Origin: Apostichopus japonicus
Taxonomy: Eukaryota > Echinodermata > Holothuroidea > Aspidochirotida > Stichopodidae
Direction of reading: 5' to 3'
Assembly: GCF_037975245.1 (NCBI RefSeq)
Contig: NC_092576.1
Span: 446,501 to 510,500 of the forward strand
Length of the DNA stretch: 64,000 bases
The translations under genes and the position numbers were made by a program. Position 1 is the first letter of the stretch, and the number at the start of each line of letters is the position of its first letter. The notes under the pieces are model-generated. The model was not told where the DNA came from. It was given only the letters and a program-made list of their open reading frames with translations, and searched no databases. Below are positions 10,974-24,784 of this stretch, one piece after another.

Positions 10974-13095
10974 CAGGTGCGTATCCGGGGGGGGGCGTTG
11001 GGGGCGCGCGCCCCCCGGGTAAGAAAAAGAGGAGAGAAAAAAAAGAGAAGAAAAAAGGAAAAAAGAGGGGAAAAAGAGGAGGAGGAGAGGAAGGAAGGGA
11101 AAAGAAAAAGAAGAAAGAGAGAAGAAGTAGAAAAGGAGGGAGTAAAAGAAAAACGCGAAGACACCGGGAAAAGAAAGAGGAACATTGACATCATTACAGC
11201 GCTGAAGGGTAGCCAATGACGGATCAATGATTTCGTAAAAGTGTGCCTCACCCTACCCCTTATACACCGACAACTCCATTTTTTTTTGACGTTTCCATAT
11301 TCCTCTCTCACTAATGATCTATATATATACTATATATGGTCTATCATAACGCGTGTGTAGAATTGTGCTATGAAACCAACTGTGGCTGGTCTCGAACTCG
11401 ACCGTGTCGTCGGGGAACATGACGCATTTTGGGATGGGGGCGACCGCCCCCCCCCCCCCCGTTCAGCATTTTTTTAAATGATATCGCTAAGTAATTTCAA
11501 AATAGAAAGTGCTTGGATGCAACTTACAAGGCCTGGGAAGTGTCATTTCCAGCGATCTGGGAGACATTTTCGGCCAAAATTTTCTTGTACGCTTCGCGCC
11601 AACCTATGGTGGCGCTACGCTTAGATACTTTGCCTACAGCCTTCGCCCCTCCCTTGGCAAATTCCACGCTACACGCCTGTTCGAATTTGTAACGCAAACA
11701 GCAGATATCACATCATATCAGTGAGCATAAAAATGGCGTTCCATGATGAAAAGCCTCAAAACTGTCCGACTTGCCTGAAAAAATAACCAAAAATTTTCGC
11801 GCGTTCAACGTGTCAATGTCAATATCATATAAGCAAGCATCGGTTATTACATCGTATGCCATCATGTACCGTACGGTCCGTTAAAATTGCGCAGTATACC
11901 GCGGGATGCTAATGTAAACAACGACATGTCTCATGTAGATGTATAAAAAGCATGAAGGTCCAATTATGTCAAAAGTTTCTTTTACATTAGTAATGGCGAA
12001 TTAGGGGCTGCACCCCCGCCGCGCAGTGGCGGAGCGTCCATACGGTCAGGGGGGCGGAATCCCCCCCCCCCTGACGGACTCAAATGGACTGCTGGCGCCT
12101 TTTTCAGCTCTTCACCACTTTTTAGTTATTCTGCATTATTGACTTTTTTATTGCGCTCTCATCTACTTATTGACATTTGTCACATTTTGTTGGTGTAATT
12201 TGGCGATGACACCCTATACTTCGTTTATCTGCAAATTAGCCAGGCCCTGAAAGGGTCATTTCCGGCGATCTAGGGAGTATCTTTACTCAAAAATTTTCTG
12301 TGCGCTACGCGCCAACCAGTGGTGGCGCTCCGCTTAGATAGTGTCGAAAGCGCCCCTACAGACCATTCTCGCCCCTCCTGACCAATACCCCTAGCTCCGC
12401 CACTGCCGCCGCGCCTCCTACGCCTATGTGTGTAGTGTTCGGTTGAAGGAAATATCTGCTATTTTTTTCATTTCCTTCAACCAAGTTTTATAATAGCCGT
12501 TATAACAGGTTTAATATTTGTACACCAATAAATTAACTGTGTCTGAATTTTCGAAAATATCTGACCAACATTCTGCATCACACTTCCCTCTACTCGTGCA
12601 ATTTTGACCGGTCTGTTAGGGGTTGAAGGAAGTTTTTCTATATTGGTTGTCCATAGATGAAATTTTGTACAACATTATGGGTATGTTTTCAAGTGAGTTT
12701 ATTCACGAGAAATGTGAATTTTCAAATTCTGAACAAATTTGGGGCTTAAAACCTTGAAAAGTGGGGCTGACGGGTATTGTGGGCCGCGACGTAGAATCAC
12801 CTACAAAAGCAAAGACCCACGGGAGATGCGATCAGGTCGAACATGACGTGTGCCGGGTTGACAATCTTCAAAAAGGTTATGGATGGAAAAAAAAAAGTAT
12901 TAGGAAATACTTGGTTCTCAGGCCAAAAGTGTACATCTGGTTGGTCATTTCAAGCCCGAGAAGTGCCGTTTCCGGTGATCTGGGGGGGTATCAAAACCAG
13001 AAATTTTCTTGTACGCTGCGCGCCAACCGATGGTGGCGCTCCGCTTAGATAGTAATTCGCGCCCCCCGGGTTTGAAAATCCTGGATACGCGCCTG
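10974..13095 (+). mobile_element. Composite non-autonomous DNA element, copy A
   Basis: About 2.1 kb between inverted ends CAGGTGCGTATCC (left) and GGATACGCGCCTG (right). Contains a purine-rich strand (11020-11190), two poly-C blocks, several copies of a shared core module (ATCTAAGCGGAGCGCCACCA and GTTGGCGCGAAGCGTACAAG type), and an inserted hAT MITE at 12024-12405. No transposase frame is recognisable. Copies B (18109-20318) and C (21523-23508) lie in inverted orientation. No target-site duplication matches at the ends, so the composite may have spread by segmental duplication or its flanks have changed. The short sequence just before it (10937-10973) resembles the end of another hAT-like MITE. 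Confidence 0.7.
12024..12405 (+). mobile_element. hAT-type MITE inside copy A with perfect 8-bp TSD
   Basis: 382 bp beginning CAGTGGCGGAGCGTCC and ending AGCTCCGCCACTG, flanked on both sides by CCGCCGCG (12016-12023 and 12406-12413). An 8-bp duplication and CAG...CTG ends are the signature of hAT transposition. The same insertion at the same site is in copy B; copy C lacks it. It carries its own copy of the GGCGC-rich core module. Confidence 0.88.
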
Positions 13096-15200
13096 ATATG
13101 TACCTGGGCAAAGGTTGTACCTGCGTGGCGTAAGACGTCATAGGGTCAGAGGTCAATCGTAAAAAAAACTAAAACAGCTGCTTTAGCGCATATTAAAATG
13201 ACAAACTGGCCAAACTCGTATCGATATTTTAGAACTCGAAGAAGTCCACATTGAATGATGTGTTCGTCTGTGGTAATGATGTCCCATACGCTGTGTGTGT
13301 CATACCTAACGGGGATGATTAAAGTGGGGGGGGGAGGGGTGCTCCACACTTCCATTATCAGTCGGAGGGTTTTGGCAAACTTGAAAGGTACTTATTTGCA
13401 CAACCTTACTTTAATACCTTATTAAAGACCCAGTGTATACATTAAATGCGCCTCGGAATGCACTATTTGATCTATTAACTTTTTTTTTAAATTTTCCTCT
13501 GGGGTGAAATCCAACATGGAAAACAAATCCAAAGACTACACAGCCATCCCCTCATTCGTAAAAATAAGTGGATCCGTCGGTCTACGCCTTGACCAATTAT
13601 CAGGCCTCTACCTAAGTCGGTGAGGGATAATTTTGAATGCGCCTTCTTCCTACCCTCCCCCCCCCCCCACACTGTACACCTCACTGATATTTAGATGTGT
13701 ATAAGAACATTGTTCCTCCCCCTCACGGTCTATTCACTAGATATATTTTCAAACGTTTTTTATTCATTTCACGTGATAATCTTTCATTAATTCCCAGCTA
13801 AAGCAGACGCGCTATTGTTAAAGGAAGGCTCTTTATGAATTCGAAAAGTAATAAAAAAGAGTTGAAAATTTACAAAAGTCACTGAAAACACATATGTTCG
13901 TTATATGAAGCAATGAATGGAGTTGAAGTGTAAGAATTGTCATGACTCTGAATAGAGATATTGGTAAATAGCGTACTTTACAGCAGATATATTAATGATA
14001 AAATGGATTGAAGCAAATCATTAATAAGAGAACTGACTTAGAGGTTTAATGACAATTTTTCAATGAGCATCCATTTTTGTTATCTTTGCACAATCACCTT
14101 CGTTCTTCAACAAATATCAGTATACCAATATAATGTAGATAACAATTGGTCCAAAAAGTGGTTATAAGCTTTGAAAATGCATGTATGTGAAATGACATGT
14201 AGTAATAAAGTAGTGCAATGAATATTTCCCCTAACACTGCAGTAACTGTGGATATATATCTCTATCGATAGCTTTGCCTATTGTTTCATTCTTCAGAAAT
14301 TTCATTTCATTATGCTAAAGTTTGTGCTATTTGCATATATTATGCCTACTGTTTTAGACTGTGGAGTATATTGTGGTGTTTCTTGTTATGAGTAACTTTC
14401 AGTTAATTGGTTATAATTATCAAGATATGATTAACCTTTCATTTAGGAAAGATGGTTAGCAAAACTACCTTCTTTGACGTCCAAGTTACGTTTTCAAAAA
14501 TTTCTGTATTAAAATATTCTTATAGAAATTAACCGAATTTTCAAAGAAAAACAAGCATTTATGAAAATAACCTATATATATTTAATATAGATAGGGAGGT
14601 GCCAACAATTTTAGAGATCTTGTTATGTTTAGATCTCCGCATTAAGTTAGTAACATTTTGTAGACCTCAGATATATACAGCGTGAAAAATACACTTAACT
14701 TGGTGCTGTTTCACTAATACAACAATGTAATTTTTTTGTCCTAATTAATAACCTACCACAAGCAATGTGCTGTACCTAGTTAATAGCCTCATTTAGCATA
14801 TGAGGTACATATATCGACTGAATAACAGAAAGTTACGCCCTACAAGACATGTTGCGAGTTCTGGTGCTAACATTGTTGATTAGGAATATAATTTTGTGTC
14901 TGGAAAGAATCACTTTGAAAATATTCAGCAGATAAAATGATTACCGACATAATACCTGCCCAAAGTACTAAAGACATACAGAGTGAGCTGGTACACTGAT
15001 TTTATATTTACTGTGATAGCTATGTCTATACTGAGACGAAAATTACTCTTTGCCCGCGGCAAGGCGCTTCATTTATTCATCATTGAAGACTTTCATGACA
15101 CGATACATCTGACATTGAACCTACTTTTCATGTTTTTATTGATCTCAATTGTGGGCAATAGATGGTACCGGCGAAGCGTCTGTTTTACAGAAGTGTCAAC
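13096..15200. other. No gene recognised
   Basis: AT-rich sequence. The part near 13140-13280 shows a diverged match to 16650-16770, implying an old repeat. A poly-C run lies near 13660. Confidence 0.35.
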
Positions 15201-15203
15201 AGA

Positions 15204-15382
<179 letters not shown>

Positions 15383-15695
15383 ATGGATGGATGGATGGAT
15401 GGATGGATGGATGGATGGATGGATGGATGGATGGATGGATGGATGGATGGATGGATGGATGGATGGATGGATGGATGGATGGATGGATGGATGGATGGAT
15501 GGATGGATGGATGGATGGATGGATGGATGGATGGATGGATGGATGGATGGATGGATGGATGGATGGATGGATGGATGGATGGATGGATGGATGGATGGAT
15601 GGATGGATGGATGGATGGATGGATGGATGGATGGATGGATGGATGGATGGATGGATGGATGGATGGATGGATGGATGGATGGATGGATGGATGGA
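15383..15695. repeat. (GGAT)n satellite, about 78 uninterrupted units
   Basis: Some 312 bases of perfect ATGG/GGAT tetranucleotide repeats without an interruption. The Trp-Met-Asp-Gly peptides it can encode in all frames are artefacts. The lack of interruption implies recent expansion or slippage. Confidence 0.97.
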
Positions 15696-15706
15696 TATAT
15701 TCATTA

Positions 15707-15746
<40 letters not shown>

Positions 15747-15880
15747 TTATTAATGAATATATCTATCTATCTATCTATACATCTATCTATCTATATTTCT
15801 ATCTATCTATAATATATAATATTATATATAATAAAATATTATATATCTATTATATGTAATATATCGATAGAGATCGATAT
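15696..15880. repeat. AT-rich inverted and tetranucleotide repeats
   Basis: ATATTCATTAATAAATA, a TA tract, then its inverted counterpart TATTTATTAATGAATAT, followed by ATCT repeats and AT-rich low-complexity sequence. A hairpin is possible. Confidence 0.8.
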
Positions 15881-16439
15881 AGATAAATAAAACATGCCCA
15901 TAAAACGTTTGCCTACTGTGTTCCTGTCATACAATTAATGCAGATAATGATAGGCACAATTCTTTGCTGTTGATTAATAACACCGACAGTTCCGACTCTT
16001 TTTCGATCAACTGACGATGTGAAAGATGTAATGACCCTTTTTGAAAGGAAATTTAAATTTACATATCAATACAAGCTGCATATAAAGTATAATAAATATC
16101 CAAAAAGAACATGAAGACGTAGCATATGTTTTCTCTTCGTTACAGATAAGGCTTAACTCAAAAGGTCGCATGCACTCTGCGTTGACTTTATCTCGAGATG
16201 GATGACTATAGTTGTGTATTCCATCGACGAAGAAATGATGATCCTCATGATTTCATGGTAATCGCAACAGGAACAATAAACTTAGGCAGACCCTTCGAAA
16301 CTTTGAAGATATGAAACTACACAAACTGTTAAGGTTAAAGGTTATATTTTTCTTTCTGTTGTAGACACAGCTTTTTATTTTAGGCTCTTTGTATGTAGTA
16401 TCGATATATCGTTAGGAACAATCCATTAACACAAGTCGT

Positions 16440-17170
16440 TTTTTTTTTTATATATCCCTTTCCGAAGGCAAAGGGAATATATAAGATGGTGATGGCGTGT
16501 GTGTGGTTAGGTAGGACGCATAGCCCACCAAATTATCCCGTGATGTGCATTTCATACTGGTAAACTTCAAACATGGTCAAATGTGTGCGTAAATGCGTTT
16601 CGCAAATTATTCCTTACCTATTACGTAATCAGTTTAAACGTCAGACGTGTGAGGTCAAGAGTCATATAACCAAAACAGCACTCATCAAAATGACAAATAT
16701 AGCCAATACCCTCAAAATCGCGTAGATTATCAAATTCTGCAGGTCTCGTACCACAATCAATTGCCCCAGTATAACGTGCACCCTAAATTCGCTACTTTTC
16801 AAGACCGCAAATGCATAGATAAACGTTTGCAACTCAGGGACGTAGCCATGGGGGAGCAGTGGGAGCAACTGCTCCTTCCCTTTCAGTGTCGAAAAAGATG
16901 TTAAAAACGTTTTTTTTTTTTTATTTTTTTTTTTTATTGCATGGTATTTTGTCAGTGCTCTTTTGATCTTGAGTACTAGTCAGCTCCGTTAACTCGATTA
17001 TATGCACCCCACCTCATCTCATTGTGTCACCCTGTGCTACCCCTCATTTAAAGCAGAGCAATGGACCAAGCTTCAGTTCAGCGCCTCAAGGGGTAAAAGG
17101 TGGGCAACGATTTTGTTACAAATTTTCGTAAAAAATGTTTGACAGAGTACAATAACTCATCCACAGTATA
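16440..17170. repeat. Old repeats, including an inverted match to 23512-23690
   Basis: CCCTTT...AAAGGG hairpin near 16455-16480, a hAT-like end GACGTAGCCATGGGGGAGCA near 16838, and a stretch (17005-17170) whose reverse complement recurs right of copy C, including TGTGGATGAGTTATTGTACT on that strand. Confidence 0.55.
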
Positions 17171-18108
17171 AGGATGAGATAACATTAAGTTCAATCAACA
17201 TAAAATGTGCCAAAATCAGGGATTAACCAGACCTTAATATATCGATTGAGGTTAAATGTACAAAAAAATCTCTAAAGAACAAACACGGTTGTCACTCCTC
17301 GCGTTATTCTAAAACAAATTACAATTAAGTAGTCCCGAAAATAAACTATATGCGAACGACCTGGTTCGAATCCATTCAGGGGAATAATACGAGTGTGTAT
17401 AACTTCGTGGATTTTTCATAGCACAGCGTTACTGTAAACATCTTGCAGTAACATAGCACGGTATAACGGTACATCGATAGCATTGTATACGACTTCCATG
17501 GTTTGTATTAATCGACTAAGTAGTGCCAGCATATTGTTGGAAACCACTTATAAGGATTTTTTTTATGGAGCAATTTATGTAAGTATCAATATAGTAAACT
17601 AGGTCATATCCCAACGTAATATATTGTTTTAAGCAATACTAAAACTAACTCTGAACTCCAAAACCAAGGAATTAGTGAATTACGTATAAAAGAGTGATAC
17701 AAATCGCAATGCATCAAATTAAAGGTTAGGTTACATTGTCATAATTGTACTGGTCTGTTCCTTCAACTAGTAAATGTCTGCCGAGCTCTTCTTTACAGAT
17801 ATAATAATGGCATAAACGGGTTGTAACATTATTAGGCTCGGAGGAGAAAGTAAACCGGTCACTGCCAATTATGTTAAAGAACGGGAAGCCATAACAAATT
17901 CATACAAGGAGACTAATATCCCTGTTGGTGGATCGAAAAAGATTCTTTCGTCGCTTTATTCGAAAACTTGAGCAACCCAAGAAGGAGGGGGAGTGGAAGA
18001 AGGGAATGCATATAAACTATTGCAAACACTCATATACCTTTAAAATAAAAACAAATATGAAGTAATTCAATAGGGAATATCTTAGGGATATTTTGAAAAC
18101 ATATTCAC
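17170..18108. other. No gene recognised
   Basis: AT-rich sequence with no coding or repeat signal that I can support. Confidence 0.35.
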
Positions 18109-20318
18109 CAGGCGCGTATCCAGGATTTTCAAACCCGGGGGGCGCGAATTACTATCTAAGCGGAGCGCCACCATCGGTTGGCGCGCAGCGTACAAGAAAA
18201 TTTCTTGTTTTGAAACCCCCCCAGATCACCGGAAACGGCACTTCTCGGGCTTGAAATGACCAACCAGATGTACACTTTTTGCCTGAGAACCAGGTATTTC
18301 CTAATACTTTTTTTTTTCCATCCATAACCTTTTTGAAGTTTGTCAACCCGGCACACATCATGTTCTACCTGATGGCATCTCCTGTGGGTCTTTGCTTTTG
18401 TAGGTGATTCTACGTCGCGGCCCACAATACCCGTCAGCCCCACTTTTCAAGGTTTTAAGCCCCATATTTGTTGAGAATTTGAAAATTCACATTTCTCGTG
18501 AATAAACTCACTTGAAAACATACCCATAATGTTGTACAAAATTTCATCTATGGACAACCAATATAGAAAAACTTCCTTCAACCCCTAACAGACCGGTCAA
18601 AATTGCACGAGTAGAGGGAAGTGTGATGCAGAATGTTGGTCAGAAATTTTCGAAAATTCAGACACAGTTAATTTATTGGTGTACAAACATTAAAACCTGT
18701 TATAACGGCTATTATAAAACTTTGTTGAAGGAAATGAAAAAATAGCAGATATTTCCTTCAACCGAACACTACACACATAGGCGTAGGAGGCGCGGCGGCA
18801 GTGGCGGAGCTAGGGGTATTGGTCAGGAGTGGCGAGAATGGTCTGTAGGAGCGCTTTCGACACTATCTAAGCGGAGCGCCACCACTGGTTGGCGCGTAGC
18901 GTACAGAAAATTTTTGAATAAAGATACTCCCTAGATCGCCGGAAATGACCCTTTCCGGGCCTGGCTAATTTGCAGATAAACGAAGAATAAGGTGTCATCG
19001 CCAAATTACACCAACAAAATGTGACAAATGTCAATAAGTAGATGAGAGCGCAATAAAAAAGTTAATAATCTAGAATAAGTAAAAAGTGGTAAAGAGCTGA
19101 AAAAGGCGCCAGCAGTCCATTTGAGTCCGTCAGGGGGGGGGGCATCCAGCCCCCGACCGTATGGACGCTCCGCCACTGCGCGGCGGGGGTGCAGCCCCTA
19201 ATTCGCCATTACTAATGTAAAAGAGAGTTTTGACGTAATTGGACCTCCATGCTTTTTATACATCTACATGAGACATGTCGTTGTTTACATTAGCATCCCG
19301 CGAAATACTGCGCAATTTGAACGGACCGTACGGTACATGATGGCATGCGATGTAATAACCGATGCTTGTCTATATGATATTGACATGAACACGTTGAACG
19401 CGCGCTTCGCGCGCGAAAATTTTTGGTCATTTTTTCAGGCAAGTCGGACAGTTTTGAGGCTTTTCATCCTGGAACGCCATTTTCATGCTCACTGATATGA
19501 TGTGATATCTGCTGTTTGCGTTACAAATTCGAACAGGCGCGTAGCGATGAATTTGCCAAGGGAGGGGCGAAGCCTGTAGGCAAATTATCTAAGCGTAGCG
19601 CCACCATAGGTTGGCGCGAAGCGTACAAGAAAATTTTGGCCGAAAATGCCTCCCAGATCGCTGGAAATGGCACTACCCAAGACCATTTGTTAGCGCGAAG
19701 CGTACAAGCAAATTTTGGCCGAAAATGTCTCCCAGATCGCTGGAAATGACACTTCCCAGGCCTTGTAAGTTGCCTCTAAGCATTTTCTATTTTGAAATTA
19801 CTTAGCGATATCATTTAAAAAAATGCTGAATGGGGGGGGGGGGGGCGGGCGGTCGCCCCCATCCCAAAATGCGTCATGTTCCCCGACGACACGGTCGAGT
19901 TCGAGACCAGCCACAGTTGGTTTCATAGCACAATTCTACACACGCGTTATGATAGACCATATATAGTACATATATAGATCATTAGTGAGAGAGGGAAATG
20001 GAAACGTCAAAAAATGGAGTTGTCGTTGTAAGGGGTAGGGTGAGTCACACTTTTACGAAATCATTGATCCGTCACTGGCTACCCTTCAGCGCTGTAATGA
20101 TGTCACTGTTCCTCTTTCTCTCCCCGGTGTCTTCGCGTTTTTCTTTTACTCCCTCCTTTTCTCCTTTTTCTCTTTTTCTTCTTTTTCTTTTCCCTTCCTT
20201 CCTCTCCTCCTCCTCTTTTTTCCCCTCTTTTTTCCTTTTTTCTTCTCTTTTTTTCTCTCCTCTTTTTCTTACCCGGGGGGCGCGCGCCCCCAACGCCCCC
20301 CCCCTGGATACGCACCTG
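18109..20318 (-). mobile_element. Composite non-autonomous DNA element, copy B
   Basis: Inverted relative to copy A, with ends CAGGCGCGTATCCAGG and GGATACGCACCTG. Nearly the whole of copy A is matched, including the CT-rich block (20110-20270), poly-G blocks and the hAT MITE at 18799-19178. It contains a local duplication of the core module near 19607-19760, where the GCGCGAAGCGTACAAG segment occurs twice. Together with copy A it forms a ~2.1 kb inverted repeat with a ~5 kb spacer. No transposase frame. Confidence 0.7.
18799..19178 (-). mobile_element. hAT-type MITE inside copy B with perfect 8-bp TSD
   Basis: Ends CAGTGGCGGAGCTAGG and GGACGCTCCGCCACTG; flanked by CGCGGCGG on both sides (18791-18798 and 19179-19186), the reverse complement of the TSD around the MITE in copy A. 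The two are therefore descendants of a single insertion that was duplicated with its host element. Confidence 0.88.
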
Positions 20319-21522
20319 CATATAGCCTACCGAACAAATTGAAGTCCGTTTGTATTATATTTACAAAAATACCGTAATAGCCAAAATACATTTGGTTGTT
20401 GAACCCTTTTCCGCAACATATTGACCAACTTAGTCATTTGACCTCCTGTTATCCTGTAACCCTTGGACATTTTACAATCATTAATACACTGTAGATATCA
20501 TACTACAATAATATGTCGATCCGCCTGGAAAGTTAACCGTCGTTAAACAGTTCTAAATGGACCAACTACTGAAGTTACTTTCGTAGCATGTTTTCAGTCA
20601 TACATAATTCTTTTCGATGCTTGGATATTGAACAGACTGAAATAAACTACCGATGGGTAAAACGTCGCGAGGATTGCTGAGTTTAGTGGAGCACTATTCT
20701 AAAGTAATATCTCAAAATTAAAGTGGTCACATCGACAAAATATTCAATGTGCTAAGACAGCCCAAGACATCAGTTATCATATGATGGGAAGAGCATGTCA
20801 GTTGAAACAGCGACTTAGCCAGAAATTTGCGAGTGGGAGGGGGTGGGGAGAGTACATGCTGCGATTCATATGTGGAGAGGTGTAAGGGGAGGGATGTCCC
20901 CCTCCCCTTTGAGAAAGTTTTGAACAGTTGAAGGTCCTTAGATGCGATCTGGTGCAATGTTTTCCCAATTTCATCATTATCATATGATATTATTTTATCA
21001 CCAGATTTTGTTTCCTGTTTGAATTCTTTTACATGTTCGTTTACATATTATATCAGAAAGACAAACATAGTGCTCTTTTACAATTTTTCCAGTAAGAAGA
21101 TCCTTGTTTATTGTCCAATGTCTGGACTTTAATACATTTGACGAACTTAACTGATGGACAATACAAACTTTCATATTTTGTAGACAGCCAGATGTGCAGT
21201 GGCCTAAAAACAAATATCGTTATCGCAGTGTATTAGCAGTTCAATAATTACTTATAGGAAACGCGTATCACGTACGATTGCTAGCTTAGTTTCATAACAT
21301 GCTGTTTGTGCAACTACTTAAGACGAATCATAGAAAGGATGAGAACGCACGTTGTCGACGTCGTTGTGCATACGGTTCGTGACACTCCATCTGATGCGGT
21401 TAAGTAGGCTATTTGTATTTTTTTTACGCAGTGGCCAACTGTAGGCTTGTAATAGGCTATAGGCTAAATTTAGCTAATTGCATCTGCCAAACTAAGTAGC
21501 TGAATCAGTAGGCCTGAATGTT
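20319..21522. other. Spacer between copies B and C
   Basis: No gene seen. A segment near 20815-20960 (ACTTAGCCAGAAATTTGCG, then TAAGGGGAGGG) resembles repeats at 28345 and 30350. Confidence 0.35.
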
Positions 21523-23508
21523 CAGGGGCGTATCCAGGATTTTTTAACTCAAGGGGGCGCGAATTACTATCTAAGCGGAGCGCTACCATCGGTTGGCGCG
21601 GAGCGTACAAGAAAATTTCTGGTTTTGATACCCCCCCCCCCCCAGATCACCGGAAATGGCACTTCTCGGGCTTGAAAATGACCGACCAGATGTACACTTT
21701 TGCCTGAGAACCAAGTATTTCCCAATATTTTTTTTTTTCATTCATAACCTTTTTGAAGATTGTCACCAGTCACATATCATGTTCGACCTCATTGCATGTC
21801 ATGTGGATCATTCATTGCTTTTGTATAAGTGATTCTACGTCACGGCCCACAATATCCGAAAGCCCAACTTTTCAAGGTTTTAAGCCCATTATTTGTTTAG
21901 AATTTGAAAATTCACATTTCTCGTGAATAAAATCACTTCAAAACAATTCATAATGTTGCACAAAATTCAATCTATGGAAAACCAATATAGAAAAACCTCC
22001 TTCAACCCCTAACAGACAGGTCAAAATTGCACTAGTAGAGGGAAGTATGATGAAGAATGTTGGTCAGGAAATTTTCGAAAATTCAGAGACAGTTAATTTA
22101 TTGGTGTACAAATATTAAAACCTCTTATAACGGCTATTATAAAACTTGGTTGAAGGAAATGAAAAATACCAGATATTTCCGATATCATATATTTCGAAAC
22201 CGAACACTACACACATAGGCGTAGGAGGCGGGGGCTGCAACTCCCCCCCCCCCCCCAACCAATTTTTTCCCCTGAAAATTCGGGCAGTATGCTGAGAATT
22301 TTTCGGGCACCTACTGAAATAAAAATAAATAGCAATAATGTAGGTTAAGGAAATGAAAAGTTTAAAAATTATCTCCTTGGTAATTAAAATGAAGTTCTAA
22401 GCTTGGCCGACTAATTCGCCATTACTACTCTAAAAGAGAGTTTTGACATAACTGGACCTGTATGCTTTTTCTCCATCTACATAAGACATTTCGTTGTTTA
22501 CATTAGCATCCGGCGGTGTACTGCGCAACTTTCACGGACCGTACGGCACACGATGCCATGCGATGTAATGACCGATGCTTGCTTATATGATATTGACATA
22601 GCTTCGCGAAAAATTTTGGTTATATTTTTCGGGAAAGTCGTTACAGCCCCCAAATCCAATTGGGCTCCTACGCCTTTGACTACACACATATACAGTTTTG
22701 AGGCTGTTCATCCTGGAACATGCATTTTCATGCTCACTGATATGATGTGATATCTGCTCTTTGCTTTACAAATTCGAACAGGCGTGTAGCGAGTAATTTG
22801 CCAAGGGAGGGGCGAAGCCTGTAGGCAAACTATCTAAGCGTAGCGCCACCATGTGTTGGCGCGAAGCGTACAAGAACATTTTGGCCGAAAATGCCTCCCA
22901 GATCGCTTGAAATGACACTTCCCAGGCCTTGTAAGTAGCATCTAATCATTGACTATTTTGAAATGACTAGCGATATCATACAGAAAAGTTGCTCAAGGGG
23001 GGGGGGGGGGCGGTCTCCCCCTTCCCGAAATGCGTCATGTTCCCCGACGACTCGGTCGAGTTCCAGACCAGCCACAGTTGGTTCCATAGCACAATTGTAC
23101 AATTGTTTAAGGCGTCCATACACACACACGCGTTATGATAGACCATTTATAGTATATATATAGATACATTAGTGAGAGAGGAAAAATGGAACGTCAAAAA
23201 TGGTGTTGTCGGTGTAAGGGATAGGGTGAGGCGCACGTCCCCTCCGTAATCCTCGATCTGTCACTGGCTACCCTGTGTATATAATAGGGATCAGCGCTGT
23301 ACTTATGACTGTTCCTCTTTCTCTTCCCGAGGTCTTGGCGTTTATCTTCTACTCCCTCTTTTACTCCTTTTTCTCTCTTTCTTCTTTTTCTTTTCCCTTC
23401 CTTCCTCTCCTTCCTCCTCTTTTCCCCCTTTTTTCTTCTCTTTTTTTCTCTCCTCTTTTCGTTCCCCGGGGGGCGCGCGCCCCCAACGCCCCCCTGGATA
23501 CGCGCCTG
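21523..23508 (-). mobile_element. Composite non-autonomous DNA element, copy C (lacks the hAT MITE)
   Basis: Ends CAGGGGCGTATCCAGG and GGATACGCGCCTG, same orientation as copy B. More diverged from A and B than these are from each other. At 22220-22240 it reads GGAGGCG directly into GGGGCTGCA, the empty site of the MITE carried by A and B. Contains core modules at about 21565-21665 and 22830-22930 and the CT-rich block at 23310-23460. Confidence 0.68.
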
Positions 23509-23511
23509 GTA

Positions 23512-23690
23512 GTGTACTGTGGATGAGTTATTGTACTCTGTCAAACATTTTTTTACGAAAATTTGTAACAAAATCGTTACCCACCATGTACCCCTTGAGG
23601 CCCTGAACTGACGCTTGGTCCATTGCTCTGCTTTAAATGAGGGGTAGCATAGGGTAACACAATGAGATGAGGATGGACCATTTTTTAGGG
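23512..23690 (-). repeat. Repeat matching 17005-17170 in inverted orientation
   Basis: Reads TACTGTGGATGAGTTATTGT and onward through CTTGGTCCATTGCTCTGC; the reverse complement is found at 17005-17170. Confidence 0.6.
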
Positions 23691-23699
23691 GGTGGGGGT

Positions 23700-24780
23700 G
23701 TGGGCGCTCGCATGTGTGAGTAAAAGTGAAACGGTAAAATAGTTGAAAGTGGTGTACCCATGGGGAAGTAATGTAGTGACTATATTGTTTGAATACATAT
23801 TTATTTGTGCCTATATAACCATATTTTCTGATGAGATTTACAACTCCATGGATTTCCTACTTGTTTAATGTGTTTCATGAATAAACATAAGCTGGTCACT
23901 TGGTCAGCTCTTCTATTGTTGAAATATTATCCTGCAAATTGACCCCCCCCCCCCACAAAAAACAGTTATTAAATGATCGAGTAGATTTCTTGAGAAGTAA
24001 AAATCTTGTTTCATATCATGTTATAATATTTCATTACTTTATGGGTTCTTGTTTTATCCATATAGGGTCAATAAGTATGAAACATATTACAAAGGTTGTA
24101 CACAATTGATGGAGTTTGGTTTGATATAATCTTAAATTTTCAAATTATTATCAACCAAAAATCTTCCAAGCCAAATAAAGCTGTTCCTATGAACATGTTT
24201 TAGCCATTTAAATTTTCTCACAAATGTCCTCACCACCACATTTCCTATCCACAGTACATGTAACCTTAAAGTATATCTGGGTATAATGAACCAAATATGT
24301 GGACTGATTCCTCGTTTTAATACACAGATAAAAAAGCAAACGCCATGAGTACAGGGATATTTTGTAAAAAGAAAAGTGGTTTCACATTCAAAGTTACCGT
24401 TCAACTTATTTGGGTAATAACAAATTAAGGATAAAACTTCACATAACATAACATTTTGTTATTAGATAGATATAGGCTCTGCTGCTGTTATAATTAATTA
24501 ATACCTTATTGTGACAGTTTGTCTATGATATCACACATTAGGACGTCACATAAACACTGTCCCTAAAGGTGAACTTCACTTAGGGGGACATCACTTTAAA
24601 TTCACTCGACTTTATTAGCATATCGAACCCGAGTAGTATTTTTCCTTGTGATTTAATAGAAAACTGTTTGAATAAAACAGGTCTTAATGAAAACGAATCT
24701 ACATATATACTGTGGATTAAACTTGTACAAACGCTACATTAATTTTTGGTAATGATATCCGTTTATTTGCCTTCGGGGTT
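23700..24780. other. No gene recognised
   Basis: AT-rich; poly-C run near 23942. The small ORFs show no recognisable domain. Confidence 0.35.
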
Positions 24781-24784
24781 AATG

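Noticed and set aside
10842..11311. Phe/Ser-rich and Lys/Arg-rich ORFs (also 19998-20342, 23194-23571)
   Set aside because: They lie on the homopurine/homopyrimidine block of the composite DNA element and recur with each copy; composition explains them.
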